A program made the translations under genes and the position numbers. From Blepharisma stoltei (lineage: Eukaryota; Ciliophora; Heterotrichea; Heterotrichida; Blepharismidae), in contig CAJZBQ010000004.1 of assembly GCA_914767885.1 (NCBI GenBank), positions 845,001-909,000 of the forward strand: a DNA stretch of 64,000 bases. Reading direction: 5' to 3'. The first letter of the stretch is position 1; each line of letters begins with the position of its first letter. Positions 1-10,796 of the stretch are shown here, in pieces. The notes beneath the pieces were generated by a model that was not told where the DNA came from, did no database searches, and saw only the letters and a list, made by a program, of their open reading frames with translations.

Positions 1-1778
1 AAAACGAGTCAATGTTTTGCAGCTTCTCTATGCATTGCACAGGAAACTCTAAAGCAATTCTTCCGAGCAAATGGAACTTTTCCATGAGGATATTGATGAC
101 GTCAACGCCTAAATTTTCTTTATGGCCAGGTGGGTAGAGAACAAATCCGCTTTCGTATTTTCCAAATTTATGCTTAATGGAGATCGATGAAGGAATCCCT
201 TTTGGGTAAAATTTATCATATTCTGCACAATGCTCAAATTTTATTTTTTGCATAATTGTTCTGGTTTGCTGGTGGAAGATAGACTCTTCAGAATAATCAT
301 AAGGGGTGAGCATTAATTGTTTCCATAAGGTCTCAATGCTTGAAATGTCAAGGTTTCGCTTTATTTCGAAGGCTTTTCTGATAATCGTAGAAATTATATA
401 AACCATTGAGTGATCTGCAGACTGCCGATTTGTAGGGTTATTTTTGTCCTTATCGCCTATTATTGCGTAAGCATCTTTATAGCATAAAATTTTTATTTCA
501 TTTATATCATCAAGTGAGCTTAGAATTTCTGTAAAATTTCTGATTAATGAAATTATTGAAAAAATTGCTCCAGCTGACTGATGTTCATATAATCCCAATT
601 TAAAATGCATATCCATCACTGAAAAATCGTCTCCTTCCATTGACAAGTATATATCAAAAGGGCTTTCATTTTGATTAGCATTAGCGAAAACTCCAAAAAT
701 GCTATCCGGGTTCCTAACTTACCCCACCTTCCGTGAGCGAGCAAAAACATTGGAGAAATCCTTATACTTTGTAAAAACCCAATCCCATGGGTGAAGAAAA
801 AATAAATTTAATCTATAATTGATAATTATTATAATGAAATCTCTTTAGCTAATTCTTAATTTTAAAACATAAATTGTGCATATTGAATTAATATTTGCTT
901 TAAAATTATTTCGAATTGGGATTTATTTAAATGAAAAAATGTACTATTAAATTTATATATAATTTTTTTGAGAAAAATATTAATCTCCTTTGAGCGAACA
1001 AGAGATATTTTTATTCACTAACGGAGGGAGGAGTAAATATATCTTTAGGCCCTTCAAACCCATTCATCGCTCTCCGAACTGCTATGACTGCAAGTTCCGC
1101 TGCAAACGCTGCAGATGAACCTTTACTATCCGACAGCTCTTTTCCTTTCCTTATCGCTCTAAACGGTATAAAATGGGCAAGTATAAGTCCAAGAGCACTT
1201 TCAATTTGCTCCGCATTTGCACCCATTAAAGCTCCATATGTGACAGTAGCAGCCACAGCTCCATGGACAACATGATCAATTTTATGTTTTCTTAACGAAA
1301 AAACTTCACAAAGTCTTCCTCTTATTTCATCTAAGAGCAGCATACCGAATAATGACTGTTTGCCATTCAACTTATTTTGTTGAGCAGCTGCTACTACAAC
1401 AGGATAATAATCATTGTGACCATATTCGCCTTTATCATGCCCTTGTAATTTCGGGTTATACCCAAAGACTGTCCCATTAGCATCCCATTCACGAACGGCT
1501 GCACAGTTAGCTAGAATTGCTTTCTCAGGGGAAACTTCAACTTCAGAGCCAAAACAAAAGGCGCCAGGAATCCTTGGGTAGAGGTGAGCTTCATTTCTGA
1601 GAATTGTAGGAGCATTTGTATTTAAGGCTAAAGAAGAGAGTCCACAGAGGACGGAATCAGTGTGAAATAAAGTTAAGCGCTGGATAACAGCTCTCATTGG
1701 CTTGGCTGATTTTAAAAAGTTTATCCCGAACTCAGCTAAACCTCGAGCTTGATTAGAGTTTCGCAGTAAAGTAACCAT
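1..1778 (-). CDS. MmgE/PrpD family protein (2-methylcitrate dehydratase / cis-aconitate decarboxylase-like), C-terminus beyond window
   Basis: The protein starts at the ATG at 1776-1778 and runs leftward off the window. The first part resembles the all-helical MmgE/PrpD fold: an N-terminal helical segment, then HDKGEYGHNDYYPVVVAA and the HKIDHVVHGAVAATVTYGAL region, then KGSSAAFAAELAVIAVRRAMNGFEGPKDIF. The coding frame is interrupted by an IES at 715-1033. Deleting it from TA to TA joins GPKDIF to RNPDSIFGVFANANQNES without a frameshift, and the frame then stays open to position 1. Family members act on citrate-like tricarboxylates; which substrate this one uses cannot be told from the sequence. 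The family is clear, the exact reaction is not. Confidence 0.82.
715..1033. mobile_element. Family A MITE-like IES inside the PrpD gene
   Basis: An AT-rich 319 bp insertion with C-rich/G-rich ends: TAACTTACCCCACCTTCCGT on the left and AACGGAGGGAGGAG before the right TA. Its core contains the family A motif around TAATTATTATAATGAAATCT. Three TA dinucleotides are possible at the left end. Only the one at 715-716, paired with the right TA at 1034-1035, restores the PrpD frame. No transposase frame is present, so the element is non-autonomous. Confidence 0.85.
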
Positions 1779-1882
1779 TTATGATAAATAAAATTTTGTG
1801 CATGATAATAGTTTTTATTACATTGGATTTGGATTTCAATTAATAAAATAAAAAATATTAATCAAAAAATAGGTCAGTTTAA

Positions 1883-2656
1883 TTAATTTTTGAAGAATCC
1901 TGATAGGCCAGCTCCAGTAGATGAGGAACGTTTTTCTCTTTTTGGCTCAAATTCGTTATCTTTATCAGATGCAAAAGCTCCTGTAGAAGACTCAGGAGGA
2001 ATAGGGAACATATCTTCTACCATTAAGCTCCATTCTTTATATTGTGGGTTCCTAACGTCAGGTAAGTTTTCATCTTCAGGTGGATATTCGACCCAAGGTC
2101 CATATTTTCCTCTTTCATCGTGATTTCTATCATGATACTGTTCAGTGAGAACAAAATATTCCATTCCCATGTTGTCCATGGTGTGCCTTTGAATTTCTCC
2201 TTTTTCGTTGAAATTTCCTATTGACCATTTAAGAAGATATGGTCGGCCATAGTCAAATGGAACATCGTAAATATCGCCTGTAAGAAGTTTTCTGTTAAGA
2301 GTAAAAACTGTATATCCATCAATATCGAATTTTTCAGAAGTAATATCTTGTGTACCTCCATATACTTCATCTAACGGTGGGAGTCCGTTAGCTTCAGAAT
2401 ATCTATCAGTAAATCCACCTTCTTTATAGAAAGCAATGAAATAATCGCACTTGAAATTGTCTCTAGGATCTCTAACGTCTTGAATTGCTATTCCTTGCCA
2501 ATCAAAACCTTGGTGAGTTTCATGAGGAATCCATAGTTCAAAATTAACAACATCTGGAGTTGGGAAATACCACTTCCATTTCATCCCTCTAGGGAGATAT
2601 TCTATGCCTGCATTGACAAAAATGATCAATCCTAGGAAGACCAAATTTAGTTTCAT
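1883..2656 (-). CDS. Secreted DOMON-domain protein
   Basis: A 257-residue protein with a clear signal peptide (MKLNLVFLGLIIFVNAG). A single DOMON-like beta-sandwich follows, seen in FELWIPHETHQGFDWQGIAI, then DNFKCDYFIAFY, and DRYSEANGLPPLDEVYGGTQD with the typical asparagine, proline and aspartate pattern. DOMON domains bind heme or sugars in secreted or membrane redox proteins. No transmembrane anchor or cytochrome b561 domain follows; the tail is acidic and then basic/serine-rich, so it is probably a soluble lumenal or extracellular protein. It is read on the same strand as the PrpD gene, about 100 bp upstream. Family assignment is fairly secure; ligand unknown. Confidence 0.7.
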   Translation of the reverse strand: MKLNLVFLGLIIFVNAGIEYLPRGMKWKWYFPTPDVVNFELWIPHETHQGFDWQGIAIQDVRDPRDNFKCDYFIAFYKEGGFTDRYSEANGLPPLDEVYGGTQDITSEKFDIDGYTVFTLNRKLLTGDIYDVPFDYGRPYLLKWSIGNFNEKGEIQRHTMDNMGMEYFVLTEQYHDRNHDERGKYGPWVEYPPEDENLPDVRNPQYKEWSLMVEDMFPIPPESSTGAFASDKDNEFEPKREKRSSSTGAGLSGFFKN

Positions 2657-3424
2657 TTTTATTATAATGCCTTTAAATGTTGAAAAATAAACGTTAGAAT
2701 TAATGGAGATACTGTCGAATTGATTGATTTAACGTTAAAATATGGAAGATATGCCAGCTGAAAATCCAATGATTTAAAAATAATTTTAAAAAAATCTGGT
2801 ATCTTAATGTTCCTAAATGCTCATCTTCAAAATTATATAGATTTGGTGTTAAATTTTATTAATCAATATTATAATTTTATTATTTTATGAGAAAGTCTCC
2901 TTCTTATTTTAACTTTATTTGCTATTTCACTTTATTTTAAAGGCTTTGTGAAGACCAATCTTTAATTTCTAATTAAAAATTCAATTAATATATAAATATT
3001 AGCTAGTAGTGCATCTTGCTTATTATGTATTTACAATGTTTAAGTAGTTTCTCTTATCAGCAATTAATATTTTTCACCTAATTATTATATCATTTTAAAA
3101 GTTATTTTAAATATATAATAAAAAAAGCAACTTTATTTTTTCCTTAATGAAACAAAGCTAATAAATTATTTATAGCTTTTGGCAAATTTCTATAATTTTG
3201 CCAATATTGAAAATCTGTCCCCTATTTGCTCGAAAAACCACACTTTTATTACAAAAAATATGAATTTCTTAGAAAGAATGAATTTTATAATCAAAATTTC
3301 CACATAAATACTACTAGTAAAGCTATTGATATTTGTTCATTTAATATATCATATCTTAAGGACAGCAAAATACACATAATTAATTAATTAGTTTATCATT
3401 TAAAGCTTAAAAGATAATAAAATT
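2657..3424. other. Intergenic, AT-rich
   Basis: About 770 bp between the divergent DOMON and SPRY genes. The sequence is very AT-rich with many stops in all frames. I see no RNA gene, no MITE end and no target-site duplication. Promoters for both genes presumably lie here. Confidence 0.6.
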
Positions 3425-4309
3425 ATGATGAGGAAGCATGACAGAGATCATCCGCCTGCAGACTCAAAAGTCTATACACCTTGAGGCTATGGAGATCTTG
3501 TCGAAAGAAACGATCACAAAGCAATTGTGAAGTTTACATGGGGCGGAATAGGATATATCGAATCTTGCAGTATAAGTTATAGCATCTCATTTCAAGTAAA
3601 GATTTTCTCACGAGACCGAAAACTCCTAACCTTCGATTGAAATATCTCCCAGGATTTCTCCAATCTCTTTTCACAATTAAAAAAGCAGCTTTCCCTATCT
3701 GCAGGCACTTTCATAAAACTTCTCTACCCAATGGGCTCGCTCCGAGAGATCTCAGCATCAGATACACCATATTCCCTTAAGCTCAAAAGAAATGCTAAAT
3801 TCATTGCACTACTAAGGCAAAACTTTTTCTGAAATGAGAGCAAAAAAGCAGCAAACATCGAAATTTCTAATAATGGCTTAACAGCTTTAAAGAAAACAGA
3901 AGACGAATTTGAAACTGTATTGGCAAATATCTGCTTAAGTACTGGCTCTTATTTTTGGGAAATAAAAATCGATATGCTTGTAGATGACGATGATATTTTT
4001 ATTGGAGTTGTCGACGAAAATGCTCCTTTAGTTGGCCACCCTCCTGACTTAGGGCTGTTCTGGGGATTTCGATGCAGCGGAGGGAAAAAATTTAGACCAG
4101 ACTCAGGGATTGAAGATTATGCAGAAACAGTCGGAACTGGAGATGTTGTTGGAATTCGACTGGAATATAACGGGGATAACGGGTCTCTTAGTTTTTCGAG
4201 AAACGGGAAAGAGTTTGGAATTGCTTATACGAATGTTCCAATCAATGTTTTTCCCGCAGTTTCTTTGTTTTATCAAAGGACACAAATCACATTAATTTGC
4301 AAAAATTAA
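3425..4309 (+). CDS. SPRY-domain protein
   Basis: Two ATGs in a row at 3425 and 3428 open a 294-residue frame read with TGA as Trp (KVYTPWGYGDL, LTFDWNISQDF and RQNFFWNESK all use TGA). The N-terminal 140 residues hold a KVYTPWGYGDLVE motif and an unrecognised domain. The C-terminal half is a SPRY fold: AANIEISNNGLTAL, then STGSYFWEIKIDMLVDDDDIFIGVVDENAPL, GLFWGFRCSGGKKF, TGDVVGIRLEYNGDNGSLSF, NGKEFG and FPAVSLF. SPRY domains bind protein ligands. Partner unknown. Confidence 0.78.
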
Positions 4310-4451
4310 ACCAAATTTTACATTCAAATTAAGAGTAGCTCGTTTTCTGAAATGAGCTTGGAAAATCTTATAGCAATTTAGATAATAAAGCAATAAACAT
4401 TTTATAAAAATCATTTCTAAATTTTCGAAAAATAAGTAACCTAATAAAATA

Positions 4452-5525
4452 CTAAAATACTATGCATTTCGACTTCTTTTTTTTTTCAGTTTTCACTGGG
4501 ACGTTTTTAATGTTTCTTTCTTCTTCGTCTTTTCCAGGCTCCCTAGTAGGGCTTGTGTCTCTTTTTGCTGGCTCTTTTGTTTCTTCTTCTACCTTTTTAC
4601 GCTTTCTCATGCCATTAAAATTGACTAAAGTCCAATCGAAAAGATAATCATATTCATATGATTCTCTTATGAATAAATCTTTGAATATTCTCCTTAAGTA
4701 GCCATAATCTGGTCTGTCTTCAAATTTTAATCCTCGGCAATAATTTATATACGCGACGAACTCTGGAGGAAAGCTGCGACATAAAGTTTCAACGGGAGTA
4801 TTCATTTTTCTTTCCATAATCCTTCTATATTTTTCTTGCTTCGAATTTGCAGCAATGCCTTGCCATGGAAGAGATCCTCTCAAAAAGTATGCAAGGACGT
4901 ATCCTATTCCTTCCATATCGTCTCTTCTGCTTTGTTCAATCCCCATATGTGTGTTGATAGATGTATATCTTGCTGTTCCAGTCAAGGATTTCCCTTCAAT
5001 ATAAGGGATGTGCTTATGCGTTTTAGGGTCTCTATATTTCTTCCCGAGTCCAAAATCAATGATATGTATTAGTGTGCTTCTTTTCCCTGTTCCAATTAAG
5101 AAGTTTTCTGGCTTAATATCTCGATGCAAAAAATTTTTAGAATGAACATATTCAACTCTACATATTAATTGCTCAGCGACCATCAATACTGTTTTCAATG
5201 TTAGTTTTCTATTGCAGCAATTAAACAGATCTTCAAGACTAGGACCTAATAAATCCATCACCATCACATTAAAGCCGTCTTCTATGCCATATCAATGGAC
5301 TCGAGGAAGGCCTGGCCCTCCTTGCAAAATTCTGATAATTTTAGATTCATAGAGAAGCTGGGGATGCCGAGAATTTACATTTTCAATTTTTATTGCAACT
5401 TCTTCATTTGTTTGGAGATTGCAGCCAAGGAAAATTTCGCCAAATGAGCCACTTCCAATTTTTTTCTTGATTTGAAATTTATTATCGATTTGAAAATCGC
5501 CCTGAACCCCGATTTTCTTTGACAT
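4452..5525 (-). CDS. Casein kinase 1 family Ser/Thr protein kinase
   Basis: A 357-residue kinase. The glycine loop is [14 protein letters not shown] and the ATP-binding lysine is in EVAIKIEN. The catalytic loop is [15 protein letters not shown]1s have this where other kinases have [22 protein letters not shown] carries the magnesium aspartate, and [41 protein letters not shown] is the CK1 signature replacing APE. One TGA (at about 5290) encodes the Trp of [21 protein letters not shown], expected at that place in CK1. The tail is Lys/Glu-rich and ends KSKCIVF, a possible CaaX-like lipidation signal (CIVF). The kinase call is secure. Confidence 0.95.
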
Positions 5526-6343
5526 TTTAATTTTAGATCATGTTCAGCAAATTTCTTTGAATATGGTTTGTGAGTTATATTAGCTTAAAAATCACTAGAA
5601 TTATTTTCGTTAATTACTTTTGAAATAGGATATAAATTTAGACTAATGGAATTATGGCCTCTTTATAAAAAATTAATGGCATAGGTCTTTAAGCTGTCAA
5701 TGCTGTTGTTGACGGCAATATTCTGTGCTAAAACAATTGAGGTTAAGTTACTTTATTGCTCTGTAGCAATTAGTCGGTTAGGCTTCTCACAATTACTAGT
5801 TGAAATATCTAAAAAATAATTAAGCGTAAAGCTTTGCTAAAAATCATTCTAAGTTAGTGAAACTCGAGATAGGATGAAATAATCATTATTCAATGCTAAG
5901 TTCTAATTAATTAGTAAAGCTCTCATGATTTTTCTCTCAGCATTTCAATAGCAAATAGCCTAAGATTATTATCTGAGTCATGCAAGATCCCTACTATAAA
6001 ATTAGAATCGGAGTTCTTAATAGACTTCTAGATATCAGTCTTGTACAGAATCATGAGACATAAAATACTTCAAAGATTATGATTTAGGATAAACCTTTTT
6101 ATTTTTAAGGCTGAAGCTGCCATAAGAAGACTCCATAAAGTCAGTCAGTATTATTTTCTTATCTATATAGTGCTTAATGATAAATAGAAATCAGCATCAG
6201 AAAACAGAGCTTATGATTAAGGACTTGCAAAGATATATAATATTAACAATGATTTTTTATTTATAATTCTTAATCTAAAAAACTAGATCCCATATCTAAT
6301 TTATTTGCGAATATTAGTCCAATTAGTAATATTTAACCTTAAT
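5526..6343. other. Intergenic, AT-rich
   Basis: About 820 bp between divergent genes. Reading TGA as Trp does not open any long frame, because TAA and TAG are frequent in all six. No repeat ends or RNA genes recognised. Confidence 0.55.
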
Positions 6344-7693
6344 ATGGATCAAACCTCACTAACCAGGCTATTGCAACTAAAAACTGAATATAGTTTTGAA
6401 GAGATATCTAAAAAACCTATTTTTCGTATTTTTTCTACCAGAAATGAGCCTTATTTATACCAATCCATGTCAAGAAGTGAATCACTTTCTTTTATTGACA
6501 ACACAAAAATTCTAGAATTGATTGGTACTGGTTATGGACAAAAAGTCGGGTTTAATGATAACAGCAAAACCTGGTTTGTTGAGCTTTGGATCAATAAAAT
6601 TGTAGTTAAAATCTGGAAAAGCCCTGATCGTGAATGAGGAGAATTGATACAGCCAGTAGATAATGGATCAACGACTGAAAGATGGAATTATTTACCATAT
6701 GAGCAGGAATATGAAATGTTTCATTTGAGTCCTGAAAATGATTATGGATTTAAGTGTGGGAAAAATAATGACTGTGAATGAAAAGAAATATGGCATACCA
6801 GGCCAACAAGTAAATTTTTAGAAAAATATTGGATTTCTCCAAATAGTAAATGGGGAGAAAAAGAAGGAAAAGAAGATGACAGGACTTGGGGTGAGAAATG
6901 GTACGAAAACTATGACTCCAGAGAATCTTCATCCTGGAATGAGCAAAATGAAAGAAAATGGGGCAGAGTGGAAGGAAAGCAAGGAAACACTACCTGAAAT
7001 GAAGAGTGGTCTATTGAACCTGAAAGAAAATTCAATAACAAATGATGGGCAGATGGAATAAAAAAATGGGGTATAAAATCAATAATAGAAGGAATATCAG
7101 AAACTCATGAAGAATGGGAAGAAATAGGGACTTCTAGGAAGTTTAAGATTACAAAAGATGATGGATTTGGACATAAATCAATAATTACCGAGGGATATGG
7201 AGATGAGTATAAGTTTAAAGATGAATTCACAGAAGATGTTAGCACTGGTGAAATGATGACACAAAAGCAAGGGTATAGCAACAAAAGAACATGAAGCAGC
7301 ATAATAAAACAGTCTCGGGGGAAGTTTTATGTTCATCATATAGGCCAAGACGCGAACTCTTCTTGGGAAGAAACCTGAAATGAAGAACCAGGATTCAAAT
7401 GGGCCAGGAAAAAAGGAAGTAGTCCAGAATGAGGATCATGAGAAGAATACTGAAAAGAAACCTCAGACACCAAAGAATGCAAGAAATGGGGCAAAAATGG
7501 TGAAGAATGATTTGAAGAGTGAAAAGAAGACTCAACCAACAAATATTGCAGAAAAGAACAAAGAAAGCATGGCAAAATTTATATCCAAGAATGAAAAGAA
7601 ATCTATAAAGATGAAAAAATGATCACAAAGGGCTGCTTCCTTGAAGATGGAATTCCAGTAAAAGAGTGGGACGACATCGTTATCCTTTCATAA
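6344..7693 (+). CDS. Tryptophan-rich W/E/K repeat protein with many TGA codons
   Basis: The frame from the ATG at 6344 to TAA at 7691-7693 is 449 codons and is only open if TGA is Trp. I count twelve TGA codons, mostly in the second half. The protein is a chain of short units with spaced aromatic residues, such as WGEKWYENYDS, SSWNEQNERKWG, TTWNEEWSIEPERKFNNKWW, TWNEEPGFKWARK and SWEEYWKE. Such Trp-rich, charged repeats recall the starch-binding ESV1/LESV proteins of plants, but that link is my inference from pattern only. No signal peptide or membrane segment. It could bind storage polysaccharide or be a structural repeat protein. Confidence 0.75.
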
Positions 7694-7756
7694 TTTTAAA
7701 TTCCTCTAAACCAATAAGGCTTAAGGAGGCTAAGCTATTTTTATTATAAAAATTAT

Positions 7757-8965
7757 ATGAATGGAAAATTTGAGATGAATTTAGGAAAATCCCAAAAGAA
7801 GTATGGGCTAATAAAAACAAAAAATGTGTTTAAAGTTGAAGAAAACGATGAAGAAGATGCAATAAAGGCAGCAAATTTAGATATTGTTAAAGAAAGTCTT
7901 ATGAGACAGCAAAAATCTGATGAAGCTTTATATAGGGCTTTGGCTGAAGATCCAACGATAATTTCATATGATAAGTTTTACGAGAGTTTTAAAGACAAGC
8001 CAGAGCAAAAAGATGTAGAAAAAAAGCCTAAATATTTAGATGCTATTAAGGCAGCTAATGAATTCAGAAAAAAAGAAAAAAATTTGATAAAAGAAAGAGT
8101 TGAAGCTAAAAAAAGAGAAAAAGAAGCCAAAGAACTAGGCGAAACTGAGACTTTTATTACTCCAAGCTACATAAAGTTTTTGCAGGAAAATAATCAATGG
8201 GCAGCAGATCTTGAGAAAAAAGATGAGAGATCAGAAATGCATAGCGTCAGCAATTCAAATGGAGATATCCGCAACTTTTATGCAAATTTACTTACCCCCC
8301 CCCCCCCCCTCCGTGAGCGAACAAACCATTAGAAAAATCGCCATTTTTTGACCAAAAACCCACCCTCCGTGAGTGAACAAAAATTTTTTTAATAGAAAAA
8401 ATTTTAATGGAAAAAAATTTTTGATATATAAGTGATAATTAGTATAATGAAATCTAGAGCTAATTCTGTTTAATTTTAAACAAATTGCGTTTTAAAACAT
8501 AAAATTTTGCAAATTAAATTAATATTTGCTTCCCAATTTTTGCAAATTAGATTTTTTTTTAAATTTCGAAAAAAATATTTTTTATATAAAAATTTATATA
8601 TAAATTTTTTTTTAAAAAAAAAATTAACCCCCCTCCGTGAGCGAACAAAATTTTTTTGTTCGCTCACGGGGGGGGGGGGGGGGGGAGTTACTAAAAATTC
8701 TGCAATGGGGAATAAAAGTGAGCCAGAGCCCCGAAAAATACAAAAAATTGAAGAAGTTGAGAAAAGCTCGAGTGAGTCAGAAGAGGTTGAAATGCCTGAA
8801 GAACCTCCTAAAGCAGCAGAAGAGGATACAGAAAATAATATCAATCAAGAATCAACTCCAGAGCCTCTACCAGAGAAAAAAGGTGAAAAAGATATACAGT
8901 CTGCACGAGAGCGGTTCCTTCTACGAAAAGCCCAATCTAATAATAGCTCTAATATGCTAAAATAA
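7757..8965 (+). CDS. NSRP1/CCDC55-like nuclear speckle splicing regulatory protein
   Basis: The gene is split by the IES at 8293-8688. Removing it TA to TA joins GDIRNFYANLL to TKNSAMGNKSEPEP in frame. The N-terminus MNLGKSQKKYGLIKTKNVF, then IISYDKFYESF, EKKPKYLDAIKAANEFRKKEKNLI, ETFITPSYIKFLQEN and FYANLL follow the DUF2040/NSRP1 pattern in order. The last part is acidic and serine-rich with a SARERFLLRKAQ motif near the C-terminus. Spliced length is about 270 residues. Homologues act in alternative splicing. The stop codon is one base before the next start (UNC119). Confidence 0.8.
8293..8688. mobile_element. Family A MITE-like IES inside NSRP1 gene
   Basis: A 396 bp insertion from TA 8293-8294 to TA 8689-8690. 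The left end begins with a run of C then CTCCGTGAGCGAACAAA and carries a second, direct copy of the repeat about 55 bp inside. The right end is a near-perfect palindrome: CTCCGTGAGCGAACAAAATT folds back on TTTGTTCGCTCACGGGGG. The core has the family motif TAATTAGTATAATGAAATCT. The in-frame reading of NSRP1 supports the chosen TA pair over the other left TA six bases upstream, which gives a different frame. Confidence 0.92.
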
Positions 8966-8966
8966 A

Positions 8967-9509
8967 ATGGAAATCACTCCAGAATATGTAGTTCAGCTGA
9001 CTGAAGCAACCCCGAATTTTTTGTGCCCACTTTCAGCTAATACATACGGCATTGAGTTTGTTTATTTTAAAGTGAGGGACTTGGAGTCAGGCATGGTCCT
9101 TTTTGAAGTCCAAAGCGAAGGAGAAACTGCATCAACTGAGCCAGCAATCGATGATGACCAAGTAAGGACTGTAAAATATCATCTTGGACCTGATTTCTTG
9201 AAGCTGAGAGCACTTGGAAGTACTATTGAATTTACAGTGGGTCCTAAAGAAGTGAGGAACTTCCGAATGATAGAAAGGCATTATTTCAGAAATACACTTC
9301 TTAAAAACTTTGATTTTACTTTAGATTTTTGCATCCCAAATACAAGGAACTCTTGGGAAGTTATTTATGAAATTCCAGAACTGCCAGAAGACTTGCTCCA
9401 GCAAATGATTGATAACCCTTGGGAAACTAAATCAGATAGCTTTTACTTTGTGCAAGACCAACTTATTATGCACAACAAGGCAGAATATAATTACTCCCCA
9501 TTAATTTAA
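8967..9509 (+). CDS. UNC119: UNC119 lipid-binding chaperone
   Basis: A 180-residue beta-sandwich protein of the UNC119/PDE6-delta superfamily. The diagnostic stretch is FRMIERHYFRNTLLKNFDFT, followed by DFCIPNTRNSWEVIYEIPEL and SDSFYFVQDQLIMHNKAEYN, which follows UNC119 closely. UNC119 extracts myristoylated proteins from membranes and delivers them to the cilium. This window also encodes two proteins with MGC N-termini that could be such cargo, which is only a suggestion. The ATG follows the NSRP1 stop by a single base. Confidence 0.93.
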   Translation: MEITPEYVVQLTEATPNFLCPLSANTYGIEFVYFKVRDLESGMVLFEVQSEGETASTEPAIDDDQVRTVKYHLGPDFLKLRALGSTIEFTVGPKEVRNFRMIERHYFRNTLLKNFDFTLDFCIPNTRNSWEVIYEIPELPEDLLQQMIDNPWETKSDSFYFVQDQLIMHNKAEYNYSPLI

Positions 9510-9602
9510 GCAAGCTTTGAATAATAGAATTGTAATAAACAGATTGAAAATATTGATATTTAATTGATTTATGCATTAAAGGCAAAATACTGATTTTCGT
9601 TA

Positions 9603-10227
9603 TTAAATAAACCATGAGCTTAATAGCGTTTTAAACATCCATGCAAATGAGATAAAAATTTCTGCTTTTATTGTGTGTACCTCTAAGCACTCCCTAATTG
9701 CAATCATGTTGTTTAAGTAAATAAATAGCGCCATAAATGTGCTAGGAAGAGAAGAATATTTCCTTTATTAAAAATTACCATGTGATTATCATAAAATTCC
9801 CAAGTTTCCCAAAGCTTGAAAATAAAATTGCTCTCAGTAAAAACATTTTACTACATTTTATCCCAGAAGAATAAGCAGCTATATAAACTCCAGTAAAAAA
9901 TAGAATAATTACAGCACAATTTTTTATGATCTGAAGCAGTCAGCAGGGTAAGCTTTCACAGCTTGCTAATGAAGAATCAAGAATGCTTGAGAAGAAGAGG
10001 ATCTTCAGAATATCATAAGTCGACGTTGATCAGTCAATATTGAAAATAATGTGCCTATACACTTGAGATTTGCAAAGAATTAAATTCAGAAACACCAAGG
10101 TAAACTCATACTCCACATATTTATCGGCGACTTTTCCACAGGCTTCGCATTGAAACAGAGCGATATTTCCTTTTACAAGCTCTTCATAAAGCTTAGGGAC
10201 TTCTTTTCCGCACTCCACACATTTCAT
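9603..10227 (-). CDS. ARV1: ARV1 endoplasmic reticulum lipid-homeostasis protein
   Basis: The N-terminus MKCVECGKEVPKLYEELVKG with FQCEACGKVADKYVEYE is the ARV1 zinc-ribbon homology domain, including LNLILCKSQVYRHIIFN. The downstream part is hydrophobic with several membrane spans. TGA supplies Trp at FNIDWSTSTYD and LPCWLLQ. The frame reaches an early TAA unless the 16-nt intron at 9763-9778 is removed; doing so gives MIITWKYSSLPSTFMALFIY and an open frame to TAA at 9603-9605. ARV1 acts in sterol and GPI-precursor handling in the ER. Confidence 0.88.
9763..9778 (-). other. 16-nt spliceosomal intron in ARV1
   Basis: On the minus strand the sequence is GTAATTTTTAATAAAG. It begins GTA, ends AG and contains in-frame TAA. 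Removing it keeps the Trp codon (TG|G) and opens 50 more codons of hydrophobic coding sequence. The length fits the miniature introns of heterotrich ciliates. Confidence 0.75.
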
Positions 10228-10693
10228 TGTGATATTTTTATTTTCATTTTAATTAGAAAATCTTGGTTGCTTGCAAAAATAATCAATCTTTGCTATTATT
10301 TTAGAGATAGAATGCTTATGTCCTTGCGAAAGTAGCTATAATTTCTTTGGATGCTTTTGATTATAGTAGTAGAAATATAAGAATACATTGTATTTTTGCT
10401 ACTAGACGCATATTGGATTGCTTGCTTGATTTTTTATCTAATAGCAGAGAAGAGATTAAAATCTGAAAATAAATAATTGCAAAAAAGTGAAGCAAATGGG
10501 TGTCACGCAAATCCATCATTAATGATATTTACTAATAAAGTATCAAATAGGCCATAATCAACATTTATGAATAGATCGCACTTGCTTTATAGAGCTCAAT
10601 TTTATTACAAATTACTATGAGTCTCTTTCATTTCAAACTAAATTTTGTTTAATTCAATAAGTTTCTCTTAATAATAGCTTAATTTCGCTGCTT
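10228..10693. other. Intergenic, AT-rich
   Basis: About 470 bp upstream of ARV1 and left of a MITE complex. No coding potential, repeat end or RNA gene seen. Confidence 0.5.
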
Positions 10694-10796
10694 TACACCC
10701 CTCCGTGAAAGAGTAAAGCTAATGGAAAAATCTACATTTTGGGGAAAAATGAGTAAAAATTTATATAAAAATTTTTATAATTGAGTTGCTTGATTC
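10694..10796. repeat. Fragment of a family A MITE end
   Basis: ACACCCCTCCGTGAAAGAGT followed by AATGGAAAAATC matches the end of family A elements, with substitutions. It directly abuts the more complete element at 10797, so it is either an older copy into which that one inserted or an independent solo end. Confidence 0.6.

Noticed and set aside
7105-7575. Minus-strand frames opposite the Trp-rich gene
   Set aside because: The plus-strand frame is open for 449 codons with TGA as Trp and has repeat structure; the antisense frames are fragments.
8282-8690. Inverted C-runs and G-runs as a CRISPR or telomere signal
   Set aside because: There is no regular spacer array, and the C/G runs are the tips of MITE terminal repeats; nothing like a ciliate telomere repeat is found.
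8476-8844. A minus-strand frame over the NSRP1 insertion
   Set aside because: It runs through poly-T/poly-A and the palindromic end of the IES and is not conserved.
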